Shown one piece after another: positions 1 to 11,329 of a stretch of 64,000 nt of DNA. The number at the start of each line of letters is the position of its first letter. Position 1 is the stretch's first letter. The translations under genes and the position numbers were made by a program. Source of the stretch: Paraspadella gotoi (taxonomy: Eukaryota; Chaetognatha); assembly GCA_051294375.1 (NCBI GenBank), contig CM119268.1, positions 23,794,773 through 23,858,772 of the forward strand, given 5' to 3'. The notes beneath the pieces are model-generated. The model was not told where the DNA came from, searched no databases, and was given only the letters and a program-made list of their open reading frames with translations.

Positions 1-130
1 CAAACATTGGAATGTTTTGGCAGATCACTCAAGTTGTTGTTGTTGTTGTTGTCATCGTCGGCCGTCGTCGTCTTAAAAACCAAGGAATGAATTTCAAAAC
101 TTGTTTGACAACATTTGAAAAAGATTATGA

Positions 131-194
<64 letters not shown>

Positions 195-521
195 TCTCTC
201 TCGTAATGCCCTCTTTTCCTTTCTATTCAATTTTTTCTTTCATCACATTTCAACATCGAATTTTTTTCCTTTTATTCACTCAATTTAATTTTGCCACATT
301 TCAAATTACCTTTTTCTCTTCTTTTTACTTTTCCTCTTTTTTCCTCCCTTTTTTTTTTCTTTTCTTTTTTTTTTTCTTTTCGAATTCATTTTCCCAATTT
401 TTTTGCTTCTTTCTTGTTTCTCGCTTCAAAATCCAGGAGATTTTGATCGTATAAAATTGATTTTTTTTTGGTCTGCCAGTTATAATTCTCTCTCTCCTCT
501 CTCTCTCTCTATCTCTCTCTC

Positions 522-553
<32 letters not shown>

Positions 554-658
554 GCTCTTTCACACATACGAGCTTTTGCTTTCTCTTCTTGCTCATTTTG
601 TTTTGGTTCCAAAGGTTTACAAAAAGCCTATATGAAAAAAGATAATAGGGAGAGAGAG

Positions 659-733
<75 letters not shown>

Positions 734-883
734 AATACAAGTTGGAAAAGCTCAAACATTGTTACTGAAAAGAAAGAAAAAATTGGACGGACAGAAAATA
801 ATGATACACTAAGGTATTGGATAAAATACGAGAGTGAGACATAGAGAGAGAGAAAGAGGGAGATAAAGAGAGAGAGAAAGAAA

Positions 884-968
<85 letters not shown>

Positions 969-1074
969 TTCACTTTTATTCGAGACAGAGACAAAAGAGA
1001 TGAACTCTTTCGCATGGGAACCGAGGCGGGCAAGACGACCGCGTGTGTACCTCGTGCATGTCTGAACCGTGGTG

Positions 1075-1110
<36 letters not shown>

Positions 1111-1112
1111 TG

Positions 1113-1168
<56 letters not shown>

Positions 1169-1198
1169 AGAGAACCGCAAAGTGAAACAAAAAATCAG
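1..1198. repeat. Microsatellite cluster, (CT)n then (GA)n
   Basis: Pure or nearly pure dinucleotide tracts are visible as CT at about 135-202 and 482-552, then as GA at about 646-735, 843-966 and 1077-1174, with a short (TTG)n near 33-52. The change of polarity means the CT and GA tracts could pair within one strand. Long Ser-Leu or Arg-Glu open frames here are by-products of the dinucleotide repeat. No gene is supported; the spacer from 203 to 480 is T-rich low-complexity sequence. Confidence 0.95.
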
Positions 1199-1660
1199 GT
1201 GAAGGATTATTTGCAAAGCAAATTCGCCGCCATCTTGGAAATGCGTGGAAGACTGATTTAAATCCCTACCAAGCAGTAGAGATTTCTTGGCAAGCAACGT
1301 CTCTAAGACTTGATTTATTTTTCACCTTGTCCTTTTTTAAGTATCAACAAAACTGGTCTACTCTGGTAGGGAACCCTTTTTTATGTATTTCAAATAAAAG
1401 ACTCACACAAACACACAAGTAAACCAAAATATATTGCAAAGTACGAAATGGTTAAGAACAAAATTTCTGATAAGATTTGATGCAAGAAAAAAGAGAAGAA
1501 AGAAAAACAGTATCAGAAAACTTGGACTCACGAAATAGGAAAACAGGGCACTATTTTCCAAAAGCGGCCCATTTCTGTTCTTTAAACCCTTAATTTATAC
1601 TCAACCTTAATATTTAACTTTAATTTGTCACCAAACTTATAAAATATAACCTTATCACTT

Positions 1661-1684
1661 NNNNNNNNNNNNNNNNNNNNNNNN
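1661..1684. other. Scaffold gap (24 N)
   Basis: Run of N; sequence unknown. It lies inside the left arm of the inverted repeat. Confidence 0.99.
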
Positions 1685-1773
1685 AACTAAGTTGCTATAA
1701 CTAAGTCACTTTAACAATGAAATGCTCATCACGTCAACCCTTCTATAATCAGGAAAGTCGGAAGAAAGCCAAC

Positions 1774-1798
1774 NNNNNNNNNNNNNNNNNNNNNNNNN
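1774..1798. other. Scaffold gap (25 N)
   Basis: Run of N; sequence unknown. It separates the part of repeat A matching 3270-4290 from the part matching 8640-8780, so this join is an assembly decision. Confidence 0.99.
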
Positions 1799-1939
1799 TA
1801 TGTGCCCTCTTTTTCCTTCGATTTCGCCTGTCGCTGAAGGTAAGAAAAACGGCACTGTAATCCCGAAAGCAGCCCCTCTTTTCGGTTCAGAAAATATTTT
1901 TAAAAAAATATTTTATTTAATATTTCAAAATTGTATAAC

Positions 1940-2330
1940 TTTTTTTTTAGCAACCCTAATTCCCTAACCCTGATCTGAAACTTTAACCCTAATCCCCTTA
2001 ATACCCTTATCCCTGAAACTTAATTCCTGTCCCTAACCCCTAAATTCCTAATCTCTAATAACCAAACAAACCCTAATTCCTAACCCTATTCTAACCTAAT
2101 TCTAACCCAAATCCCTAACCTCCTAATCCCTTTTTCCCTAAGTCCTACCTCCAAATCCCTTTATACAAACATTGTAATCCCTAACCTTAAAATCATAATC
2201 CCTACCCTAGTCCATAACCCAAAACCATTAATTAAATTCTAATGCATCCCAAAGCCCCTTAATCCTTAACCTAATCCTTATCTCCCCAAGCCCTTAATTC
2301 TAAGTTTTAACCAAAAAACTAATTCTATTC
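1940..2330. repeat. Degenerate CCCTAA-like tract
   Basis: About 390 bases built of irregular CCCTAA, CCTAAT and CCCTTAAT words, resembling an eroded telomere-type repeat but never in a regular array. Similar tracts occur at 8340-8445 (opposite strand), 43195-43410, 52795-53173 and 59665-59885. Confidence 0.75.
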
Positions 2331-2640
2331 TGCGAATTTATAGGCTGAAAATAACGTTTTCTGAAAATATGGTCCAACCAACTATTGACTGTGAGAAAAA
2401 AAAGACAATTTTGAATCCGAAATGGAAATAAAAGAGGATGCGTTAACCGAGCCATGAAGAAGGTCTAAAACCAAGCATGAAGAGGTTCATAACCAAGCAT
2501 GAAGAGGTTCATACCAAGCATAATCTTATTTGTTCAATTCTGGATATTGAATTAAATTTGACAATAATGCGAAAAAATGAAAAATCGATTAATACGTAAA
2601 GTGGAAAAAAAAATTGATTCAGTAATCCTTTTCCCTAGAA
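2331..2640. other. Unannotated AT-rich spacer
   Basis: There is a short near-duplicate phrase ('aagcatgaagaggttcat' about 2472-2512). Nothing else is recognised. Confidence 0.6.
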
Positions 2641-2644
2641 ATGG

Positions 2645-3030
2645 ATGATATCTTGCCAGTGTGAGAGAAGAGAAGAGAAGAGAGAGAGAGAAGAGAGAGA
2701 CGAAAAGAAGAGAGAAAGAGAAGAGAGAGCAGAGAGAGAGGAGAGAACGAGAGAGAGAGAGAGGAATCCCTCGTTATTCGTTTTTCCCTCTCGTCTTGTC
2801 TTCCCCTTTGGTCCTCCTGTCCCTCTTCTTACGAACGGGCGTCTATTTCCTCCTCTTCTCCCTCTCCTCTCTCTCTCCCTCTCCCTCATTCTCATCTCTC
2901 TTCTCATCTCTCTCTCTCATCCCCACTTTCAAAAAACCTCCCTCCTTTCCCTTACAGCCAATGCGTTTCTTAGCCTTTTACGAGGCCGTTTCTTGCCGAA
3001 CGAAAGCAAAGCAGTTATAATTCAATTAAG
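2645..3030. repeat. GA/CT tract plus dispersed module shared with 6815-6910
   Basis: A GA tract (about 2662-2765) changes to CT-rich sequence (about 2855-2920). Then about 2937-3030 carries a module ('ttttacgaggc...cgaa.gaaagcaaagcagttata') found reverse-complemented at 6815-6910. The module keeps a similar short peptide (FYEAV) in both copies, but the frames are embedded in microsatellite translation and no start, splice or stop context supports a gene. I treat it as a dispersed repeat. Confidence 0.6.
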
Positions 3031-3269
3031 GATCTTAAATGTAAAGGGAATTGAACAGCCAAACGTAACTTTTTTATGTGACATGGCCACGGCGATTAAA
3101 TTATATGAAGAGAGTATGTGTAAAATGTTGTGCTTTCTTCTCACCGACTTTTCCTGAATTCAGATAAATATATACTTATATATTTATTATTAATTTCATT
3201 ATTACTTATTATTCAATTATTTTATTATAATTATATATTATATTTGACAGAGGGTTATTAAAAATATGT
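3031..3269. other. Unannotated AT-rich spacer
   Basis: AT-rich DNA with TATA/TTAT runs (3165-3245). No gene or repeat recognised. Confidence 0.5.
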
Positions 3270-4290
3270 TTTGTCTTGCCCTTTTCTTCCGAACTTTTCC
3301 CTGATTATAGAAAGGTTGACGTGATGGACAAATTTTCATTGTTTAAAAGTGACCCTTTAGTTATAAGCAATTATGTTTCAAAAATTTAGAGTTTTATAAC
3401 TTGTAAAAGTGTAAGGGTGTAAATTTTTTAATAAGAGTTTTTCTGGTTGAACAATTAAAGTTAAATATATAGGGTTGAGTTAGTAAATTTAAGGGTGTGG
3501 ATATAAGGCGCTAAGTGGCAGAACAGATGACTATCCATAAACTTTCCTATAACCCCTGTCTTGCAGAGACATGGAAACGGGTCCTGGGCTGGAAACCAGG
3601 CCTTGGTCTGGCGTTGCCCACATGCCCCCAAGGGCGGTTACGGCCCGCCTCACTCCTTCCGCAAGGGTAGGTTAACCGGGTTTGGATTGAAAACCCGGTA
3701 CTGCGTGGTCATGAAGTTGATGCCCTTTACTCATGAAGCCCAGCCGGGTTTCACATACTGAAAAGAGTTTTTAAGCTTTTAATAGGCCGGGGGTTACCTA
3801 GCAATGCCCCGACTTACAAGTTTTAAAGATACAAGAAATGGGCCCCCTTTTTGAAAAATACAAGTGCCCATTTTCCCCCCTATTTCCGTGAGTCCCAAGT
3901 TTTCTGGCAATTAACTGTTTTTCTTTCTTCTCTTGTTTCTGTCCATCAAAATCCTTATCAGAAAAAATTTTGTTTCTTCGAAACCATTTCCTACTTATAT
4001 TTTATATAAATTAATGATTAAATATATCATCATAATTATTTAAATAATAATATTTTTGGTTTTTACCTTTGGTGTAATATAATTTTAAATATCATAAAAA
4101 AAGGTTCCCCCTACAAAGGAAATATTTTGGTTTGAATCTTAAGAAACAGGACAAGGGTTGAAAAATAGTCCCCTTAGAAGCCCGTTTTGCTTGCCAAGAA
4201 ATCCTCTAACTGGCTTGGTAGGATTTAAAAATCTAAGTCCCTTCCAGCATTTTCCAAGAGTGGGGCCCCATCTTTGCTTTGCCAAGAATA
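3270..4290 (-). repeat. Repeat family A, right arm of inverted repeat
   Basis: This is the reverse-complement counterpart of 1199-1773. The similarity runs from 'cttccgaacttttccctgattatag' near 3286 to 'gctttgccaag' near 4276, and is interrupted by about 320 bases of unrelated GC-rich sequence at 3500-3822. Just outside this arm lies a CT tract (about 4330-4445), mirroring the GA tract before the left arm, so the symmetry includes the microsatellite. Confidence 0.75.
3500..3822. mobile_element. SINE-like GC-rich insertion in repeat A
   Basis: The sequence is markedly GC-richer than its surroundings and is absent from the matching position in the left arm, where the flanking words 'aatt(t)aagggt' and 'gaaatgggcc' are nearly adjacent. 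That is the footprint of an insertion. The length suits a SINE or a small non-autonomous element. I see no clear A/B boxes, poly-A tail or target duplication, so the class is inferred from size and composition only. Confidence 0.5.
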
Positions 4291-4309
4291 AATCCCTTAA
4301 ACCTTGACA

Positions 4310-4450
4310 TTTTTTGTTTTAACTTGCCCGTTCTTCCATCCTCCTCTCTCCTTCTCTCTGTTCGTGTCTCCTCTCTCCTCTCTCTTCGTCCTCTCTCTCT
4401 CCTACTCTCGTCTCTTCTCTCCTCGTCTCTCTCTCTCTCCCTGTCCTGTC
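4310..4450. repeat. (CT)n-rich tract
   Basis: Imperfect TCTC/TCCTC low-complexity sequence flanking the right arm of repeat A. Confidence 0.9.
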
Positions 4451-4458
4451 TTCTCCGT

Positions 4459-4567
4459 TCGAAATTTGTGTTGATATGAAAACTTTTTTATTTCTTTGAT
4501 TTAAATTGAGATTTCAAAGGAAAGAAATCGCGGGAGGAATTTTTAAAGCGAAAGTTTATAAAACATT

Positions 4568-4625
<58 letters not shown>

Positions 4626-5090
4626 AGATAATAATTTAGAGGGAAAATTTTTACATAAAACATCCTAAGAGCGAAAGAGAGAGTAAATCGACAAGACCTG
4701 AACTGTAATATTCAAATGAGTTTTTTATCCAGTTTCACGTGCGAGACCCAGGACGAGAAGGGACGGGAATGGAATGGAAAAAAGGGGAGGAGGAGGAAGA
4801 GGAAGAGGAAAAAAAGAGGAAAGGGAGGAAAGGAAAGAAGGAAAGAAGGAAAGAAAGAAGAGAACGAGATTTGGATTCCTTCGGTTTTGAGTTTCACCTC
4901 AAAAACCGTCAATGAGATTTCTCTATACAAAATGACGACCAATCAGAAGCCCGGAAAATTTGAGAATCCGCGCGAGATGGAACAAATCAGAATCCAATAA
5001 AAATTGGAGCAAAAGAAACGAATCGACCAATCAGGAGCTCTAAATTTCTCCGCGAGAGAAAAATGCATTAAAGTTTATGACTTTCTTATT
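4459..5090 (+). repeat. Repeat family B, copy 1
   Basis: It shares order and sequence with 8778-9440: an 'aaatttgtgttga' start, a GA tract (4570-4625), 'agataataatttaga', 'catcctaagagcga', 'aaatcgacaagacc', a purine-rich block, and 'ctccgcgaga' near the end. The two copies are in the same orientation about 4.3 kb apart and differ mostly by indels. It continues into repeat C at 5093. Confidence 0.8.
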
Positions 5091-5092
5091 CT

Positions 5093-5800
5093 CAGAATGT
5101 TTGGGGTATCGACCCGAGAGATTAAGCAGGGAAAAAAATAATAAAATTGGTTTACCAATAGATAACTAATTGATAATATTAATATTAATTAACAAAATAT
5201 ACAAAAATTTAAGTTAAGCACTGAATAGCTGAGTACTTAATTGATGATGATATGAAATTGGTACAACCATTATAAAAATTATCTATTCATTTAATAAATA
5301 AGCTATCTTGCCCCTGACTTTGCACGATTGGACCTTGTTAATCTTCTCACAGGGAAATGACGGTCCTTCACATTGTAACTGAACCTTCTGAGTACCAAAT
5401 GGCTGCATAATTGATAATATTGGGTAAAGGAGTTGTCTCTGAATAGTAAAATACAATATATTTATAGTAATATTCTTAGAAAATAGTAAATTTTAAAAAT
5501 AATTATTTTAAAACTTTTAATAAAGATTCAGATTCTTCATAAAAAGTTAAATGAAAAATATAAAATATGTTATTAAAAATTATGTCGTCTTCAACATTTA
5601 AAATGGAAAAAAAGGTGAAAATTCAGAACTTTTTTATTCTCTGTAATAGAAACTTATATATGTTAAATTTGGTCCCATTAAGAAGATGGAGCACAACTCA
5701 AGAAACACACAACAAAATTTATTTGAAGACTGTCGAACAAAATGAAATTTAGGCCCAGATACTGAGATAGTAATGATTTAACTACGCCTCCAACACCGTA
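5093..5800 (+). repeat. Repeat family C, copy 1
   Basis: The same order of blocks occurs at 14545-15170 ('ggggtatcga..cccgagagattaagcag', 'ttaccaata..ataactaattgataat', 'gatgatgatatga', 'gctatc.tgcccctgact'). A shorter inverted copy lies at about 51080-51220. AT-rich and non-coding. Confidence 0.75.
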
Positions 5801-6814
5801 TACACAATATTTGTTCTGGCAAGATATGGCGAGGGATTATTTATAGATAGTTATGGATATGTCATCCGCCTGCCCACGGATACAGAAATATGCGCCTGTT
5901 TAACAATCACACACAACTCTATTAATGATTATCTCTGCAATAAGTAAATCCCTCTTTAAATATATAATAACTATATAGTTTATAAAATTTTTAAAAATAA
6001 TTTTTATAAAATTTAATTAAAGATTCAGTCATTCTTACATTATGAATAAACAAGAGATGAATCAAAAAATATACAAACATGTTTATCAAAAATTCTGTCA
6101 TCTCTTCAATGTTTAAAATAGAAAAAAGGTAAAAAATTAAACTCTTATAAAATATAACCTTATCACTTAAACGTTATAAACTGCGAGAGTTTATCGTATA
6201 TATTTTCTATAGTACTTCGTGTAGTTAAAGTAAAACTATCATATTATGTTAAATACGTTTTAATCAATCTACTTTTTTAAATGATGAATCTAAACACAAT
6301 AAAATTATTCAAGTAAATAACATAATTGCTCCTATAAAAACGTATTTCTTTAGTTCTATCTTTTTAATATACCACACACCTTCTATAAATCAGGCTAGAA
6401 AATGCTCGAAGAAATCCAGGATATTCACTAGTTAAAAAATAAAAAAAAATTAATTGTCCATAGCGAGAAATTCTGAAACAGCGATATTTAATATTAGGAT
6501 TAATTATACCTTACTACACATATAATTGAAACTTTGGCTCCAATGTACAATAATAAATAAATATAATAATAACTGAGTTAATTAATAATAATAATAATAA
6601 TAATAAATAATATAATAATAATCATATACACTAAAAATATTTTATATTATATAACGGATTCATGTGACAAAGTTCTGGAACAATAATTATAGTCCAAACA
6701 TACGTAAACCATATTTTTTATACCTCATAGGCAGCAAAAAAACAATAATGTTCAACAATCACATGCCGCCATTAATAAAAAAGTACGTTTGCTTCAATCC
6801 CTTCTATATTATTA
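5801..6814. repeat. AT-rich repeat remnants and (AAT)n
   Basis: About 5990-6150 repeats, in degraded form, parts of 5510-5640 (a 'ttaaaat.gaaaaaa.ggt' landmark). 'aaaatataaccttatcactt' near 6150 also occurs at 1641-1660. An (AAT/ATA)n tract lies at about 6583-6625. No coding region recognised. Confidence 0.55.
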
Positions 6815-6910
6815 ATCACACTTTTTAAACCTTATGAATATAACTGCTTTGCTTCGTTCCGCCACAAAGAAAACTGCCTCGTAAAAGCCATAAGCAACGC
6901 ATTGCTGGAA
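6815..6910 (-). repeat. Reverse copy of the 2937-3030 module
   Basis: The reverse complement matches 2937-3030 over about 90 bases, including the FYEAV-coding stretch. It is followed by a GA tract (about 6938-6975), as in the other copy. No gene is supported. Confidence 0.6.
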
Positions 6911-8339
6911 GCTATGTGGGATCAATAAGTGAGGCGTCTGAGAGAAGAGAGAGAGAGGAGGAGGAGAGACGAGAAGAATCAAGCAGACGGGTGTATCGCA
7001 GGTAGCTGCGACGCTATGAGCACAGAGAAGAAAGAGCACGTGAGAGACCAGAAAACAAATTCTATAAGAGTAGGGGCGAGTCCAGGGCCCTTGCGCTAAC
7101 CAGGAATACAAAAGACCCTAACTTCACTCACATGGTAAAACTATAACCACTAATGAACGAAAAACACTCATTATTACAAGCCAGGCGGCGTCGATTCGAA
7201 GTTGCAAGCTTATTTGTCTCTTCTGAATCCCTTCTCCTGTCGCGCTATTCCGGCTCGTATCGACTTTCTCTCTTGCCTTTCTCTCTCTTCTCCAGAATCT
7301 ATCCTCGCCTCTCCTCCGTCTTCACCCTCTCTCTACTCTCTCTCCCTTCTCCCCTTTCCCTCGCTCTGCCTCCCATCAAAACTCCTCTTACTCACTTGCG
7401 ATTTTTTGAAATTCCGATATATGGCAGATATAGCCATCTCCCCATTTTCTCAGGGTAACATTAGATTACTGACACACACCTTTTTCATTTTCTCATCTAT
7501 GAAAAATAAATCGATTTTCCATATACCTTCCGCTAGTATAGATGTCTTCAAATGTCTAATTCATATCCAAAGAGGAGAGAGATGAGAGAGTAGAAGAAGC
7601 GAGAGATAAAAGAATATAATGAAACATTTTGGAGCTTATGAGATATCGCTCTCCGTTGTTTTGACGATGCGATTCTCAAAGAAAACGCTCTGGCAATGTA
7701 AATGAAGCACCGCTTTTGGCTCATATTCATGCTTGGTTAGGAAAAAACTTCTTCATGCTTCCCCGTTCCACACCCATCCTCTTTTATTCTCCCCCTATCC
7801 TCTCGTGCACCTTCAAAAATTTGTCTTATTTTTTCGGATTCACACGTTTCGAGGAAGTGGGATGAGCGACCCGGGCAATATTTATTACACGAAGAATACA
7901 GAGAGTAAATATAATAAAATATTTCACCGAGCCTAAATGTTGCAGAAATTGAATTATAGTTTTTTAATCTCTGGAGAGATATATGTAGAGAAACACGTAT
8001 ATTATTGATAATAGTTCCACGTTCTCGGGAGCAGAATGACTAAGGATTACGGTTAAACGGCACTATTGAAAGGAGCTAGACGATCGATACTAGCGCGAGC
8101 ATATAGGCGCTAGAAAAATTTAAACAGTATATATATCTGTTTGGGTCTTCTGCAGGGGTTAGTGCCTGAGCTGAGAGTGTTAGGTGTAATTATCCGAACT
8201 TTGAAGTAATAATTTATAAGGCTAGGAAGATGAGACTGGACAAATATATTGAATTTAATCTAAAAGAGGGATTACGCGGTTAAGCGGGGGAAATAGGGAA
8301 AGATCGGGAATTAGTTTAAAAGAAGTAGTAAGTCGGGAA
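6911..8339. other. Unannotated, CT-rich in part
   Basis: A CT-rich block lies at about 7262-7375. The rest is AT-rich, with a few open frames of 60-130 codons that follow the CT composition and lack recognisable domains. No gene supported. Confidence 0.5.
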
Positions 8340-8445
8340 TTATAAGAATCGAGGGTGTTAGTAACAAACACAATTAGGGTTAGGAATTAGGGTTTTGAGC
8401 GTATTATATGTATGCTGTGAGGAAATTAGGGTTAGGGAACAGGAA
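8340..8445. repeat. Degenerate TTAGGG-like tract
   Basis: 'attagggttagg', 'attagggtttt' and 'attagggttaggg' occur near 8372, 8388 and 8425. This is the opposite strand sense to the tract at 1940-2330. It lies 200 bases from the copy of 1800-1934 at 8640-8780, so tract and module travel together. Confidence 0.6.
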
Positions 8446-8639
8446 AATTAAAATTCAAGGGAATAGCAGGGTTTAATGCACCAACGAGGAATAAAAGAGG
8501 TGTTTTAACAGGAGAAAGCGATTTTTCAAGGAATTGCACTCCTGGAAAATTAATCAGGAATTTAGTTTTATCACATTATCTCACAAAATGTCAAAAATAT
8601 ATATGTTAATTTCTCATTCATTCTTTATTTTTTGTGTAA

Positions 8640-8777
8640 AAAAAATTTCTGAAAATTATTACAAAATAAAATAATATTTTTAAAAATATTTTCTGAACCG
8701 AAAAGAGGCGCTTTCGGATTAGCAGTGCCGTAAATTTCTTGCCTTCAAGGAAAGCGAAATCCGAAAGAAAAAGAGGC
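8640..8777 (-). repeat. Reverse copy of 1800-1934
   Basis: The landmarks 'aaatattttctgaaccgaaaagagg', 'cagtgccgt' and 'cgaaat.cgaa.gaaaaagagg' match the reverse complement of 1800-1934. It abuts repeat B copy 2 directly. Confidence 0.75.
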
Positions 8778-9440
8778 ATGAAATTTGTGTTGAATATGAA
8801 CTTTTTTATTTTTTATTTGCATTTAAATTGGAGATTTTACAAGGAAAGAAATCGCGGAGAGGAAATTATAAAGCGAAAAGTTTTTATAAAACATTCTGAA
8901 GAAGAGAGAGTAGAGAGAGAGAGAGAGAGAAGAAAAGAGAGAGAGAGAGAAGATAATAATTTAGAGCGGAAAATATTTTACAATAAAACATCCTAAGAGC
9001 GAAGAGGAGAGTAAATCGACAAGACCACTGAAACTGTAATATTCAAAATGAGTTTATTTTATCCAAGTTATCACGTGCGAGAACCCAGGACGAGAGAGGG
9101 TACGGGAGAATCGGAATACTGGCAAAAAAGGGGAGGAGAAGGCCAGGAGAGTAGAGGTAAGAAAGAGAACAAAGAAGGAAAGGAGGAAAGGAAAAGAAAG
9201 GCAAGAAGGGAAAGAAAGAAGAGAACGAGATTTGGATTCCTTCGGTTTTGAGTTCACCTCAAAAACCGTCAATGAAGATTCTCTATACAAATGACGCAAC
9301 GCAATCAGAAAACACTCGGAAATTTGAGAATACCGCGCGAGATGGACAATCAGAATCCAATATAATAATTGGAGCAAAAAGAAACGAATCGACCAATCAA
9401 GAGCTCTAAATTTCTCCGCGAGAAAGAAAAGATGCATTAA
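8778..9440 (+). repeat. Repeat family B, copy 2
   Basis: Homologous to 4459-5090 throughout, including the internal GA tract (about 8903-8952) and the end 'aaatttctccgcgaga'. The copies differ by many one-base indels and few substitutions. Confidence 0.8.
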
Positions 9441-10918
9441 AGTATTATGTGGGGGCTGTGCATCGTTTTCATCTTAAACCATTAAGTTTTCAAAAAGAAT
9501 TGGGCACCATCGATTAGGAAATTTGGAATATTATCTTCATTGCAAATTTCATCAAAAATCGGATAATCCGTTCAAAAGTTAATGAAAAAAAGCGATCGCG
9601 AAAATCGGCGCTTTCAAAACCGATCAACTTTCGCTTAAAAATTGTTACTCATTTTGATCCAAACAAATAGGATTTGTAACTAACGCGTAGTTCTAAAGCT
9701 TTAGAAATCGGCGAATTTCTGAATTAGGCAGCATCCGGGCCTCATAAGAAGTAATTTAAAATAATTCGAAAGCAGGAAAATATAAACTTCTAATGAGCTA
9801 TAAGTTAATAAATACTATAATTATGATAGAATAATAAAAGAGAAAAGATAAGAGAGCAAAAAAATAGGGACCCGGAACTACATGTTTGGTAAAGAAGTCT
9901 TAATTATTTACTATTCGCTATCCCCCACAAAAAACAAGAGGAAATTCGAAACAAAAAAAGAAGGCATTTTAAAATTACTTGTATAAAACATATTGGAAAG
10001 ATAAGACTTGATCTTGGAAAACAAATGCAGCAAAACATAATTCGTAACTGTTAATTGCAAAAAAAAATAATATTTTAAATTACAATTATCTAGTAATTAT
10101 TTTTATAAAGTTTTACAATTTGTTTGGTACCAACAGTATCAAAGAAAAACAAATTTCGGAAGTAAAAATACAAACACCCTAAGCAAAACAAGGAAAGGAT
10201 AAACATATGATTGCTGAAGGCCCTTTGCTATCCAACCTTTATCAAGAACCAAATCTTTTTAAACCTTGAAATGAGTCCCCCCTCGATGTCCCGGCCAATA
10301 ATACGTCGATAATGTTAATTAACAAAAGTTAATTTTACCTGTGGCATCATCAGATAAAATTGACTATGAGTATAAAATTGGGTGTATCTCTTCCCTATTA
10401 ATGTTAAGAATCTATATATGTTGTTCCTAGGACTCTGGTATAATTCCATATTGTTTAGTAACATATTGTCCTCTATTTCCATTTATTGTTTAATAAATTA
10501 TCTTTCATTTGTTTTGGACAATATTTTTTCAAAGATTTTAACATGAAAATAACAGAAACATTTTATCGAACATTTATAAATTTTGAAAAGTAAATTTGAT
10601 TAAAGTGGTTGGGTAATAGGCAAACGATTTTATAAATTTTTTATTTAACCCCACAATTTAAAACCACTTTTCACCAGCTATTTTATGAAATTTTTTTCAA
10701 AGATATGCCAAGAAGATTAAAACCAACGAAAAATAATCGGACGGAGGATTGGTAGTAGATTAAAAGCGGAGAAAGGAGGGAGGATGTGAGAAGAACGAAT
10801 GCCAGAGGGCGAGCAAGGGATTCAAAGGTTGCGTGCTTAAGCGGCCAATTTTTTTATGGGTATTTTTATTCCTCCACACTATTAATTACAAGTTGGCAAA
10901 CAATGTTCGGATCTGGGC
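9441..10918. other. No gene recognised
   Basis: AT-rich with homopolymer runs. No repeat copy elsewhere in the window, domain-bearing frame or RNA gene was recognised. Confidence 0.5.
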
Positions 10919-10982
10919 CTACAATTAAATTAATTAATTAATTAATCGGATTAATTAATTAATTAATTTTAATAATTAATTA
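10919..10982. repeat. (TTAA/ATTA)n microsatellite
   Basis: 'attaattaattaattaatt' units interrupted by 'cgg'. Similar arrays at 11873-11895, 41440-41505 and 42075-42123 accompany tandem family D. Confidence 0.9.
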
Positions 10983-11089
10983 TATTACTATTCAGCTTAA
11001 GTCATCTCGATGTCCTTTAAAATTGATACAGGAACAGTTATTAAATGTTTTTGTTTACCATTTTATCAAAAAAACAAACAAATATCCTC

Positions 11090-11235
11090 TATTTTTAATT
11101 TATGTTCTCCTTCTCTTTCATCTTCTCTCTCTCTCTTCTCTCTACACTCTCATATCTCCTTTTTCTTTTCCACCCATCATCTCTCTTCATCTCTCACTCT
11201 CTCTCTTTCTTTCCTCTCTTCTCTCTCTCTTTTTT
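11090..11235. repeat. (CT)n-rich tract
   Basis: Imperfect CTCT/TTCTC sequence. The open frame across it (Ser/Leu/Phe-rich) is compositional. Confidence 0.85.
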
Positions 11236-11329
11236 ATGCAATTGCGACGACGAATCCTTATGCTTTTAAAATTTTTTTAAACAGTTGCAATTTCATTTTT
11301 TCAACTTGCGTCATTTTTTCAACCATTGC

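Larger units (their letters stand above)
1199..1934 (+). repeat. Repeat family A, left arm of inverted repeat
   Basis: The stretch 1199-1773 is found again, reverse-complemented and with many single-base differences, at about 3270-4290. Matching landmarks include the 'ctgattatagaa...gttgacgtgatg' stretch and the 'gtgagtcc...ttttctg' stretch. The end portion, about 1800-1934, matches about 8640-8780 in reverse orientation instead. Two N runs interrupt it. No coding frame is supported. Confidence 0.8.

Noticed and set aside
762-1297. Open frames of 140-160 codons rich in Ser-Leu on the minus strand
   Set aside because: They are translations of (CT)n; any frame through the dinucleotide is open, and no complex sequence or domain accompanies them.
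3541-3770. Possible tRNA gene in the GC-rich block
   Set aside because: Hairpin-like words such as 'ccgggtttggattgaaaacccgg' are present, but no cloverleaf with A and B boxes could be drawn.
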